64,000 bases of DNA from Bacteroidetes bacterium GWF2_35_48 (GTDB lineage: Bacteria > Bacteroidota > Bacteroidia > Bacteroidales > GWF2-35-48), in the NCBI GenBank assembly GCA_001769125.1, contig MEOG01000081.1:24104-88103 (forward strand), written 5' to 3'. Positions 8,149 to 15,153 of the stretch are shown here, in pieces; positions within the stretch are counted from its first letter, which is position 1; every line of letters begins with the position of its first letter. Position numbers and translations under genes: made by a program. A model generated the notes under the pieces. That model was given only the letters and a program-made list of their open reading frames with translations, searched no databases and had not been told where the DNA came from.

Positions 8149-8242
8149 AATAATAGAGTTTTAGTACAGCGTAATAATAGAATTTTAACACAACACGATT
8201 GTAGAACTTTAGCACATCGTAATAATAGAATTTTAATACACA
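8149..8242 (+). repeat. four 24-bp tandem repeats in the Fic-gene leader
   Basis: Units begin at 8149, 8173, 8197 and 8221 with consensus AATAATAGAATTTTAACACA plus CGYR-type ends; the third unit is the most diverged. They lie between the promoter box and the start codon at 8263. They could be translated as NNRILTQH-type octapeptides from a TTG at 8143, but the strong AAGGAAGGAG before 8263 points to the later start. Likely a regulatory leader. Confidence 0.75.
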
Positions 8243-8262
8243 AAAAGGAAGGAGTCAATAAA

Positions 8263-9816
8263 ATGGCAACACCTAGTAAAAAATTAGCGGAATCCTTAAA
8301 AGAATTAAAAAAACTTCAGGACAAGGGTATTGTGGCTATAAAAACATCCGACCTGAGCCGAATGCACAGGGAGCGTTTGTTAAAGAATAATTTTCTGAGG
8401 GAAGTTATGAAAGGCTGGTATTTGTCTGTGCCTTCAAATGAAGAGCAGGGCGATAGTACTTCATGGTATGCATCATACTGGCAGTTTTGCTCAAGATATT
8501 TATCAGTTCGTTATGGTAAGTCATATTGTATTTCAGCAGATCAGTCCCTGCAGATTCATTCCGGTAACTGGACTGTGCCCCTTCAGCTTATTATCAGGTC
8601 GGCAGGCGGCCCGAATGGTATTACTCCATTGCTTTATAAAACTTCTTTATTTACAATGAAGTCCTCGCTTCCCAATGCAGCAGAAATTAAAGTTGTGGAA
8701 GATATTCGGATGCTGTCACTGCCTTCTGCCCTTATTCATTGCTCTCCTGCTATGTTTATCAAAAATCCAATTGATGTTCGCACCGCATTGTCAATGATCA
8801 AAGATTCTTCTGATGTATTGGGCTTGCTGCTTGATGGCGGTCACAGTACGGTTGCCGGTCGCCTCGCCGGTGCTTTCAGAAATATTGGCAGGGACCGGAT
8901 TGCTGTTGAAATTTTAAAAACCATGCAAACTGCAGGTTACGATGTTCGTGAATCAGATCCCTTTGAAAGCACTCCTCCAGCGTCCATTTATACAAAAAGC
9001 GTGTCGCCTTATGCAAATCGTATTAAACTCATGTGGCACGAAATGAGGGACGTCGTTTTAGAACATTTCCCCAAAGCGCCCAGCCTTCCGAAAAATCATT
9101 CAAAATTTTTGAAGCTTATTGATGAAATATATGTTACGGATGCCTATCACTCTTTGTCAATAGAAAAATATAAAGTCACTGCGGAATTAATTGAAAGGGT
9201 GCGTAGCGGCAAGTGGGATATTGAAAAAAACGAGGAAGATAAAAAACAAAAAGACGCCATGGCTGCCAGGGGCTATTGGTTGGCTTCGCAAAAAGTCAGG
9301 GAGAGCATTGTAAAAATCCTTAATAAAGAAAATTCCGGCCATGTGGTTGAAAAAGATCATGGTTCATGGTATCGGGAATTGTTTGCTCCCAGTGTTACTG
9401 CCGGAATTTTAAAAGCTTCCGATTTAGCCGGGTATAGAAATAACCAGGTATTTATCAGTCAGTCAAAACACGTTCCTCTCAATATAGAAGCAGTAAGAGA
9501 TACTATGCCTGTTCTTTTTGAATTGCTGGTAAATGAAAAGGAAGCTTCTGTCAGGGCTGTGCTGGGTCATTTTATTTTTGTTTTTATTCATCCATATATG
9601 GATGGGAACGGCCGTATGGCGCGGTTTTTAATGAATGTAATGCTTGCTTCCGGCGGTTATCCATGGACTGTTATTCCCGTTCAGGAGCGCAAAATATATA
9701 TGGCTGCTCTTGAAAAAGCAAGCGTTGAGAAAAACATTAAAGATTTTTCTCGTTTTGCCGCCCATTTAGTTTCTGAAGGGATGAAGGGAACACCGGTGGC
9801 AAAGCTTATTGAGTAA
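8263..9816 (+). CDS. Fic-domain protein with AbiEi-like N-terminal region
   Basis: A 517-residue protein. Residues about 1-170 begin with a winged-helix-like segment and the block NFLREVMKGWYLSVP, reminiscent of AbiEi-type antitoxin/regulator N-termini. The C-terminal half is a Fic domain with the complete active motif H443-P-Y-M-D-G-N-G-R. Fic enzymes usually transfer AMP from ATP to a target hydroxyl. An inhibitory-helix-like S297-L-S-I-E301-K lies ahead of the Fic core, matching the class II layout (S/T-x-x-x-E-G/N) except that Lys replaces the Gly/Asn. The start at 8263 is chosen for its strong AAGGAAGGAG ribosome-binding site, unusual in this window. The gene stands alone between two integrase copies and ends at a strong terminator, so it is probably mobile cargo. 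Confidence 0.85.
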   Translation: MATPSKKLAESLKELKKLQDKGIVAIKTSDLSRMHRERLLKNNFLREVMKGWYLSVPSNEEQGDSTSWYASYWQFCSRYLSVRYGKSYCISADQSLQIHSGNWTVPLQLIIRSAGGPNGITPLLYKTSLFTMKSSLPNAAEIKVVEDIRMLSLPSALIHCSPAMFIKNPIDVRTALSMIKDSSDVLGLLLDGGHSTVAGRLAGAFRNIGRDRIAVEILKTMQTAGYDVRESDPFESTPPASIYTKSVSPYANRIKLMWHEMRDVVLEHFPKAPSLPKNHSKFLKLIDEIYVTDAYHSLSIEKYKVTAELIERVRSGKWDIEKNEEDKKQKDAMAARGYWLASQKVRESIVKILNKENSGHVVEKDHGSWYRELFAPSVTAGILKASDLAGYRNNQVFISQSKHVPLNIEAVRDTMPVLFELLVNEKEASVRAVLGHFIFVFIHPYMDGNGRMARFLMNVMLASGGYPWTVIPVQERKIYMAALEKASVEKNIKDFSRFAAHLVSEGMKGTPVAKLIE

Positions 9817-9851
9817 TAAATATCCGTTTTTTTTCTATGTATTACCCTTAA

Positions 9852-9894
9852 ATATAAAACGCCCGTAAACAAAAAATTTACGGGCGTTTTATAT
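9852..9894 (+). terminator. strong hairpin terminator after the Fic gene
   Basis: A perfect 18-base stem: ATATAAAACGCCCGTAAA at 9852-9869 pairs with its complement at 9877-9894 around a 7-base loop. Its near symmetry, with A-runs on one side and T-runs on the other, would work in both directions. Confidence 0.85.
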
Positions 9895-10027
9895 TCAGAG
9901 GTCTCTTCCGGACTCCTGAAACAGCTTCCAATTGCATTTTTTTGCACTCTTTCCATTTGCTATCAATCCCTTATGTTTTCTGTCTTTTTTAACTTTCGGC
10001 TCTGTTAATAACTAAAAGTGGTTTTTG

Positions 10028-10071
10028 TTGTACCAAATTGTTGTACCATGTTGTACCTTTTTTTATATTTG
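10028..10071 (+). promoter_or_regulatory. integrase promoter overlapped by three TTGTACC repeats
   Basis: TTGTACCA at 10028-10035, TTGTACCA at 10041-10048 and TTGTACCT at 10051-10058 precede a -7 box TATATTTG at 10064-10071. The TTG at 10041-10043 sits 20 bases from the -7 box, so the repeats cover the -33 region and spacer. They may be autoregulatory or arm-type sites bound by the recombinase. Confidence 0.6.
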
Positions 10072-10087
10072 TATTTATTTTAATCAT

Positions 10088-11431
10088 ATGGCAACAACAA
10101 AACTTCTGCTCAAATATAATAAAAAAAATAAAATGGGGGAGATCCCTTTTTATATTCGAATAATTAAAAATCGTAAAGCCCATTTCCTCTCTACCGGCAT
10201 TTTTATCAAACCAGAGTATTGGGATGAAGAAAATCATCGGGTTAGGAAAAGCCATAAAAACGCCAGTTATATTAATGCTTATCTTGCAGGTAAGCTCGCT
10301 GATGCTGAGCGCATGGCTCTTGACCTTGAAACTTCAAAAAATGATTACAGTAAAAAGAAAGCCAAGCGGGAAATTTTAGGACGTTCCGATGAAAGCTTTT
10401 TAAGCTTTGCTGAAAATTATGTCGAAAAGCTTAAAGAAAAAGGTAATCAGGGCACCTATCATAAAGCCGAAATCGTCTTGAGAAAGCTAAAACAATATCT
10501 GAAAAACAAAGATCTGAAGTTCGACAACCTTAATGTTGCTTTTCTGAAAGATTATGAAGAACATCTTCGGGCAGAGCATAAAAACAGTGTAAATACTATT
10601 CATTCTAATTTAAAAGTCATTAGGCGCTGGTTTAACGAAGCGATCAGGGAAGATTATGTCCCACCAGAAAAAAGCCCTTTCCTGCGTTTTAAATTAAACT
10701 GGGAAAATGTTGAAAAAACATTCCTTACAGAGGATGAATTAAAACAGATCGAAGATTTTGAAGTTTCTCCTACTTCCGCAAAACGGCATCACCGCAATAT
10801 GTATGTTTTTTCTGCTTATGCCGGTGGTTTAAGAATCTCAGATGTTTTGCAGTTAAAATGGGAAAATTTCGATGGTGAACGGGTTCTGGTTACTACTCAA
10901 AAAACCGGCTCTGTTGTTTCAGTGAAATTGCCAGCCAAGGCCCTTGAAATAGTCAATAGTTATAAAACAGGTGTAACAAAACCGTCTGATTTTGTTTTTC
11001 CCTTATTAAAAAATGATGTGGATTATTCTGATCCGGCTGTTTTATATGATGCTATTTCCTCTATGAATGCCTACACGAACAAAAGCCTCAAAGAAATTAA
11101 AACAAGCCTTAAATGGAGTAAGAACCTTAATTTCCACACCTCCCGGCACACCTGGGCAACCCGCGCACTAAAAAAGGGTATGCGCATTGAATATGTTTCA
11201 AAGCTGATGGGGCATTCCTCAATAAAAACAACTCAGGTCTATGCGAAAATTGTGAATGCTGATCTCGATCAGGCAATGAAGGAATTTGATGAAACGCTTG
11301 TTAAAGAAGCTAAAGAAAGAAAAGAAAAGGATAAGAAGAAAGAGAAAAAAATAAAAGTAAAGCAACCAGCTCAGAAGCTAAGCACAAAGCCAACTATCAA
11401 GAAATCAGAAAAAATTCAAAAAAAAGCTTGA
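10088..11431 (+). CDS. tyrosine recombinase (site-specific integrase)
   Basis: A 447-residue integrase of the Bacteroidota type. The N-terminal arm-binding domain (about 1-85) contains FYIRIIKNRKAHFLSTGIF and PEYWDEENHRVR. A SAM-like core-binding domain follows (about 105-205), then the catalytic domain. Catalytic residues are visible: R249 in GGLRISD, the lysine in the TTQKTG hairpin, H350 and R353 in FHTSRHTWA, H376 in MGHSSIKTT and nucleophile Y385 in QVYAKI. A lysine-rich tail of about 50 residues follows. The start at 10088 is chosen because the longer frame to 10025 would cross the promoter repeats. Its intact motifs suggest it is active. A broken relative lies at 7716 and a repeat array follows directly. 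Confidence 0.92.
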   Translation: MATTKLLLKYNKKNKMGEIPFYIRIIKNRKAHFLSTGIFIKPEYWDEENHRVRKSHKNASYINAYLAGKLADAERMALDLETSKNDYSKKKAKREILGRSDESFLSFAENYVEKLKEKGNQGTYHKAEIVLRKLKQYLKNKDLKFDNLNVAFLKDYEEHLRAEHKNSVNTIHSNLKVIRRWFNEAIREDYVPPEKSPFLRFKLNWENVEKTFLTEDELKQIEDFEVSPTSAKRHHRNMYVFSAYAGGLRISDVLQLKWENFDGERVLVTTQKTGSVVSVKLPAKALEIVNSYKTGVTKPSDFVFPLLKNDVDYSDPAVLYDAISSMNAYTNKSLKEIKTSLKWSKNLNFHTSRHTWATRALKKGMRIEYVSKLMGHSSIKTTQVYAKIVNADLDQAMKEFDETLVKEAKERKEKDKKKEKKIKVKQPAQKLSTKPTIKKSEKIQKKA

Positions 11432-11860
11432 CAGGGCTTGGTCGCAGTTTGTCAAAGGCTGGTCAGTGCTTCGGCTTCTATAGTTCATTAGTGGCTGTGG
11501 CTCTCTAAGCCACCGCTATCATATTTTACACCGCTTCGTCGCAGCTTGTCAAAGGCTGGTCAGTGCTTCGTCTCCTATAGTTCATCGGTGGCTGAGGCAC
11601 TCGAAGCCACCGCTATCAAGTTTGACAGGGCTTCGTCGCAGTTTGTCAAAGGCTGGTCAGTGCTTCGACCTTCCCTTTAAATCATCAAATCACAAATCTG
11701 CATCGCCGCGGCGATCACAAATCAAAATTTTCACACCGCTTCGTCGCAGCTTGTCAAAGCCTGATCAGTGCTTCGTCTCCTATAGTTCATCGGTGGCTGA
11801 GGCACTCGAAGCCACCGCTATCAAATTTCACACCGTTTCGTCACAGCTTATTAAAGCTAA
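11430..11860 (+). repeat. array of ~97-bp imperfect direct repeats
   Basis: Units begin at 11430, 11528, 11624 (truncated, then about 60 unrelated bases), 11733 and 11830 (truncated). Each holds a GCTTCGTCGCAGCTTGTCAA-type start, GGTCAGTGCTTCG, CTATAGTTCAT and a hairpin GGTGGCT...AGCCACC before CGCTATCA. Units alternate between GACAGGG and ACACCGC beginnings. The array starts at the integrase stop codon and fills the whole 500-base gap to the next gene. The open frame across it is an artefact of the repeats. Confidence 0.85.
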
Positions 11861-11935
11861 AGATTATTTTCAAAGCAGTTAAAAAAAAATTGCCGTTTTT
11901 TTGTATAACAAAAATTGTTTATTTTTATATCCTTT

Positions 11936-12475
11936 ATGCTACTTGTAATTTTCATAAACAACGAAGAACCTTTCAGGTCTGATCTGATTAGCTTGGAGCC
12001 ATACCTTGTTAAACCTGTAGGCTACACGGGTATTAATGACGTTTTAAGTGATAACGCCCCCATTCTTGCTTATTGCACTGACAAGGACTTATCAAAAGGT
12101 TCATGCGTAATTTTAATTGATAAAACGGCTACACCCTTTTTTGAGAATGATCTTCCCTATTTACTGCTGATCTCATCAAGACATATTGATTCAGCAACCG
12201 AAACATGGTTTAAATATCTTGTAAGCTTGAAACAACCACCATACTATATCATTTTCAGCCCGGTAGGGATAGTGCATGAAAAGGCAATAACCGATAAGGC
12301 CATTGGCAATAAGGTGCATTACACCATAACAGAAAACATTTTTGGAAGCCCGGTTTATACTGAACTGAAAGGTCTCTTTGAATTTGTTTCGTGGAAAACA
12401 ATGTACACAGGGCGTGATTTCATAAAAGAAATTTGTGATTATGTAAAATCGGCATCATCAAAAAATAACTTCTAA
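11936..12475 (+). CDS. unknown protein upstream of PP2C phosphatase
   Basis: A 179-residue protein with no family I recognise. It begins MLLVIFINNEEPF, with alternating hydrophobic strands (LVIFI, CVILIDKT, LPYLLLISSRH, YYIIFSP), suggesting an alpha/beta fold. No transmembrane helix or catalytic motif stands out. I chose the ATG at 11936; a TTG at 11915 would add seven hydrophobic residues. The stop codon abuts the PP2C start directly, so the two form an operon and the protein may be the phosphatase's partner or substrate. A von Willebrand A domain, expected in TerY-PP2C-kinase systems, was looked for and its D-x-S-x-S motif is absent. Confidence 0.65.
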   Translation: MLLVIFINNEEPFRSDLISLEPYLVKPVGYTGINDVLSDNAPILAYCTDKDLSKGSCVILIDKTATPFFENDLPYLLLISSRHIDSATETWFKYLVSLKQPPYYIIFSPVGIVHEKAITDKAIGNKVHYTITENIFGSPVYTELKGLFEFVSWKTMYTGRDFIKEICDYVKSASSKNNF

Positions 12476-13200
12476 ATGTACACATTATCAAGCAACAGTG
12501 TTGCAGACAAAAATAAAATTAATAATGGCGATTACCTTTTACATGAATTTCTCAGTTCTGAAAACATACTTGTATTGGTCTTATCAGATGGCGTTGGTTC
12601 AAGGGCATGCGACCACGTTGCTTCGCAAACAGCATGTTCGACATTTATGGAGGCATTTAAAAATTGTAGTGACGGGGTCGAAACATCTGAACGTTTCAGA
12701 AATGCAATTAAGGAAGCGAACCGGCTGGTTTCTTCACCTCCCCAGCAATGCCATGGCATGATGGCCACGCTGGTTGCAGTTGTATGGCCAGTTGATTGCG
12801 ATTTTTTCTATTATTCCGGGATTGGCGATTCGAGGGTCTATCTGTATCATCAGGAAAAAGTTATACAAATTAGTGAGGATCAGAAAAAGGCATTCATCAG
12901 AAGGGATAAATTTACAAAAAAAATTATATACAGCGCAGGTACTCCTGTTATTGATTGGGGTTTAACAAATGCACTTGGTTATTTAATGTTCAAATTGATA
13001 TAAAAAAACAGGAATTCCTCCCGGGCGATTCAGTTCTTCTTGCAAGCGATGGTTTCTATGAAGGGATTAACATGTTTGAGAACGAAATAACTGGGCTTTC
13101 CTGTCATTCAGATATTGAAAAAGGGTTACAATCTTTATTTGCTTGTAATGAAGGTTTGTTTAACGACGATGCTTCTGCAATATTTATACGGAGGAAGTAA
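12476..13200 (+). pseudogene. PP2C-family Ser/Thr protein phosphatase, frameshifted
   Basis: A PPM/PP2C-type metal-dependent phosphatase of about 241 residues if read across one frameshift. The first part (12476 to about 12980) has the metal-binding D38-G in VLVLSDGVGSRA, the GMMATLVAVV strand and GIGDSRVYLY. The second part, in another frame, has FLPGDSVLLASDGFYEGI and the last metal ligand in NDDASAIF. All core motifs are therefore present, but the frame switches between about 12977 and 12984, where ALGY should lead into FNVQIDIKK. It may be a sequencing indel or a recent mutation. The gene sits between an unknown gene and a set of small genes including a peptide deformylase; no protein kinase is nearby. 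Confidence 0.85.
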
Positions 13201-13215
13201 TTACAATATTTAGAC

Positions 13216-13437
13216 ATGAGAGTCATTTGGAAAAATAAAAAACGGGTAAGAATACAAAGGAAGCGGAAGATCCAGGTGGGAACCAGCAGGGTTAAACCCA
13301 TTGAATTGGTTCCGAAGCGTATTCTGGGACCGGTAACCCGGGAAGAACTCATTCGAATGACCGAAGCCCTGAACCAATGGCTCTATGAAGGAAAAAAAAT
13401 TATTATGATTCCTGAATTATTATGCCCAGAAAAATAA
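13216..13437 (+). CDS. small basic protein of unknown function
   Basis: A 73-residue protein, very basic at its start (KNKKRVRIQRKRK), then a segment TREELIRMTEALNQWLYEG likely to be an amphipathic helix. The basic head suggests nucleic-acid or ribosome contact. The helix segment recurs in a 34-residue frame at 14712, so the two are related. It follows the PP2C gene by 15 bases and overlaps the next small frame. No family recognised. Confidence 0.5.
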   Translation: MRVIWKNKKRVRIQRKRKIQVGTSRVKPIELVPKRILGPVTREELIRMTEALNQWLYEGKKIIMIPELLCPEK

Positions 13438-13547
13438 TTTCTCAAGGCGAAGGTTATACTGGGAGAAAATTGTTTCACGAGGACAGGAAAACAATTGGAG
13501 ATTTTGCCTGCTTTGAGCTGTTAATATTACTATTGAAAAGCACATGA
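13422..13547 (+). CDS. 41-residue ORF coupled to the deformylase gene
   Basis: A short ATG frame beginning MPRKIISQGEGYTGRKL and ending FELLILLLKST. It overlaps the previous gene by 16 bases, and its stop overlaps the deformylase start in an ATGA arrangement, typical of translational coupling. No family recognised. The tight overlaps on both sides are the main reason to think it is translated. Confidence 0.4.
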   Translation: MPRKIISQGEGYTGRKLFHEDRKTIGDFACFELLILLLKST

Positions 13548-14140
13548 TTATGGATGAAATTAAAATTGTAAAAATAGGCCATCCGGCATTAAGGACAGTG
13601 AGCAGTAAAGTTGAAGATTTCCAATCTGACCAGGTCCGGGATACAATACAATTGTTATCGAAAATAATCAACGAAAATGATCAGTTAGACATTGGACTTG
13701 CTGCTCCTCAGCTGGGAATTAATCTGCGGATCTTTGTCACCAAGATCGCCGCTGCGCCGCACCGCAATGACCTTGTCCCGGATAGCCTGAGAATCTATAT
13801 TAACCCGGAACTGGAATTTCTCTCGGAAGATAAAAATCTTTTTTATGAAGCATGTTCTTCACTCCCCAGAACACTATTTGGACCGGTTTACAGACCCAGG
13901 CATATTATTGTGAAAGCATGGGATCAGGCAGGGTTACCGTTTACCCTGGAATGCGACGGTTTGCTTGCCCGATGTATTTTACATGAGTACGACCACCTGG
14001 ATGGCTTTCTTTTTACTGACAGGCTGGAGAATATCCGTGACCTGATTGACAAAGAGTTTTTGGCAGAAGTAAAAATAAAATTTCCGGAATTGAAAACGAA
14101 TAAGAATATAAACATAAAGCGGATAAACTATTTGGTATAG
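13544..14140 (+). CDS. peptide deformylase homologue (accessory copy)
   Basis: A 198-residue member of the peptide deformylase family, which removes the formyl group from nascent N-termini using a metal ion. Motif 1 is G51-L-A-A-P-Q. Motif 2 is E102-A-C104-S-S, with the metal-binding cysteine present but the usual G-C-L replaced by A-C-S. Motif 3 is H147-E-Y-D-H151, complete. Catalysis is therefore plausible although the second motif is diverged. It differs from a housekeeping def, which usually lies beside fmt or ruvX. Its place in a small operon with a phosphatase suggests an accessory or resistance-type role, or deformylation of a specific partner such as the small proteins encoded beside it. 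Confidence 0.85.
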   Translation: MIMDEIKIVKIGHPALRTVSSKVEDFQSDQVRDTIQLLSKIINENDQLDIGLAAPQLGINLRIFVTKIAAAPHRNDLVPDSLRIYINPELEFLSEDKNLFYEACSSLPRTLFGPVYRPRHIIVKAWDQAGLPFTLECDGLLARCILHEYDHLDGFLFTDRLENIRDLIDKEFLAEVKIKFPELKTNKNINIKRINYLV

Positions 14141-14198
14141 ATAAGTAGTTGAATATATTATGTTTCATTGACTTTTCGATATTTTAATCAGAAAAATA

Positions 14199-14690
14199 GT
14201 GAACAAGCTAAATCAGGTAAAACCTATGAGCAACTTAATAAAAAAGGGGACAATTTATGTCGGAAGCATGATTGGCTATTATAAAATTGAAGCCTTTAAA
14301 ATCGAGCATTTTTTTACGGCATACGCTCAGTATTCCAATGCCGTTTGTGTAGTATTTCTTCCTCCATATGAAACAAAAAGAAGATATATCCTGAAAGGTT
14401 ACAACCCTAAATTTGTCATTTTAGACGGATGGGGGCATCCGGATACTCCCGGTGAATCTTCATACAGGATTGAGAATGACAGTAAATTTGAAACAAGAAG
14501 AATTTTATTGGATTCTGAGTTTGCCGACGAAGTATTTGAATCTTTTTTCAGTGATTATGTCAACGCCAAGAACCCCCGTATTCTGGCAGATTACCGCAGT
14601 TTTGTACCCAGTGCTGACCGTGATTACAGAATCAAGCCCCGGTATAAAGAATTCGAAGGGTCCGAGCATGGAACATTGAACGAAGAATAA
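14199..14690 (+). CDS. unknown protein, last long gene of the PP2C-deformylase operon
   Basis: A 163-residue soluble protein; the start could also be the ATG at 14226 (MSNLIKKGTIYVGSMIG). Strand-rich N-terminal half (GTIYVGSMIGYYKIEAFKI, NAVCVVFLPPY), a WGHPDTPGES loop and a charged C-terminal half. No motif known to me. It follows the deformylase gene by 58 bases on the same strand and probably shares its transcript. Confidence 0.55.
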   Translation: MNKLNQVKPMSNLIKKGTIYVGSMIGYYKIEAFKIEHFFTAYAQYSNAVCVVFLPPYETKRRYILKGYNPKFVILDGWGHPDTPGESSYRIENDSKFETRRILLDSEFADEVFESFFSDYVNAKNPRILADYRSFVPSADRDYRIKPRYKEFEGSEHGTLNEE

Positions 14691-14711
14691 GGATGTCTTG
14701 CTTTTCTGAAA

Positions 14712-14816
14712 ATGGGCTTAACCCTTAAAGAACTCATTCGAATGACTGAAGCCCTGAATCATGGGCTTCCTCCCAGTTTAAGAACAGTGTTCCCTTATAA
14801 ACAAGACAATGGCTAA
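14712..14816 (+). CDS. 34-residue ORF, truncated relative of the basic protein
   Basis: ATG frame MGLTLKELIRMTEALNHGL then PPSLRTVFPYKQDNG and stop. Its first half repeats the TREELIRMTEALNQ segment of the protein at 13216, and about 40 bases are nearly identical at DNA level. It is either a small functional paralogue or the tail left by a duplication. Confidence 0.3.
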   Translation: MGLTLKELIRMTEALNHGLPPSLRTVFPYKQDNG

Positions 14817-14949
14817 TAACCAGCATCAAGATAATCAATGCATTGCACTTTAGAAAACCCCGGAAAACTGCTGTCTTAATATATTTGAACATGTTATTTA
14901 ATGTTTAACCTTAAAATTAAAAATTATGAACGATTAAGTAAAAATATTA

Positions 14950-14985
14950 AACAAGAGGTTCGGGAAAAATTCCGAACCTCTTGTT
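14950..14985 (+). terminator. strong hairpin terminator
   Basis: A perfect 14-base stem, AACAAGAGGTTCGG (14950-14963) with its complement at 14972-14985, 8-base loop, followed by ATTTTAATT. It closes the PP2C-deformylase operon. The rest of 14817-15153 holds only a possible promoter for the next operon. Confidence 0.85.
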
Positions 14986-15106
14986 ATTTTAATTCGAATA
15001 ATTTTTCTTACTCGATATTTTGTATAATACTTTAAAAATCATATGTTAGCGGTTTAAATTAATTTCGATTAGGTGGTAAAAAAATTCGGAGAACATTGTT
15101 TGCCGG

Positions 15107-15114
15107 TATTTTTG
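15107..15114 (+). promoter_or_regulatory. possible promoter of the ABC/radical SAM operon
   Basis: TATTTTTG fits TAnnTTTG, 40 bases before the lipoprotein start at 15154. No convincing -33 box is seen at the right distance. Confidence 0.35.
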
Positions 15115-15153
15115 AATAAAATGACTTATTTAATAATTTTTAAAAAATAAAAT

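Noticed and set aside
7650..8153. Full 167-residue gene for a short recombinase
   Set aside because: Only 7716-8031 matches the integrase. The N- and C-terminal extensions are chance readthrough, and the essential catalytic residues are missing.
8149..8242. CRISPR-like array
   Set aside because: The units are contiguous 24-bp tandem repeats without spacers, no cas genes are present, and the units are degenerate.
11430..11860. CRISPR array or integron attC array
   Set aside because: The units are ~97 bp with no short constant repeat alternating with unique spacers. The recombinase is an arm-domain tyrosine recombinase, not an integron type.
11622..11882. Open frame of 86 residues in the repeat array
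   Set aside because: It consists of translated 97-bp repeats; no start context and no protein-like composition.
12498..12965. Small frames overlapping the PP2C gene
   Set aside because: They lie in other frames of a gene with clear phosphatase motifs.
11936..13200. TerY-type vWA-PP2C-kinase system
   Set aside because: The protein before the PP2C has no vWA metal-site motif and no kinase gene is nearby.
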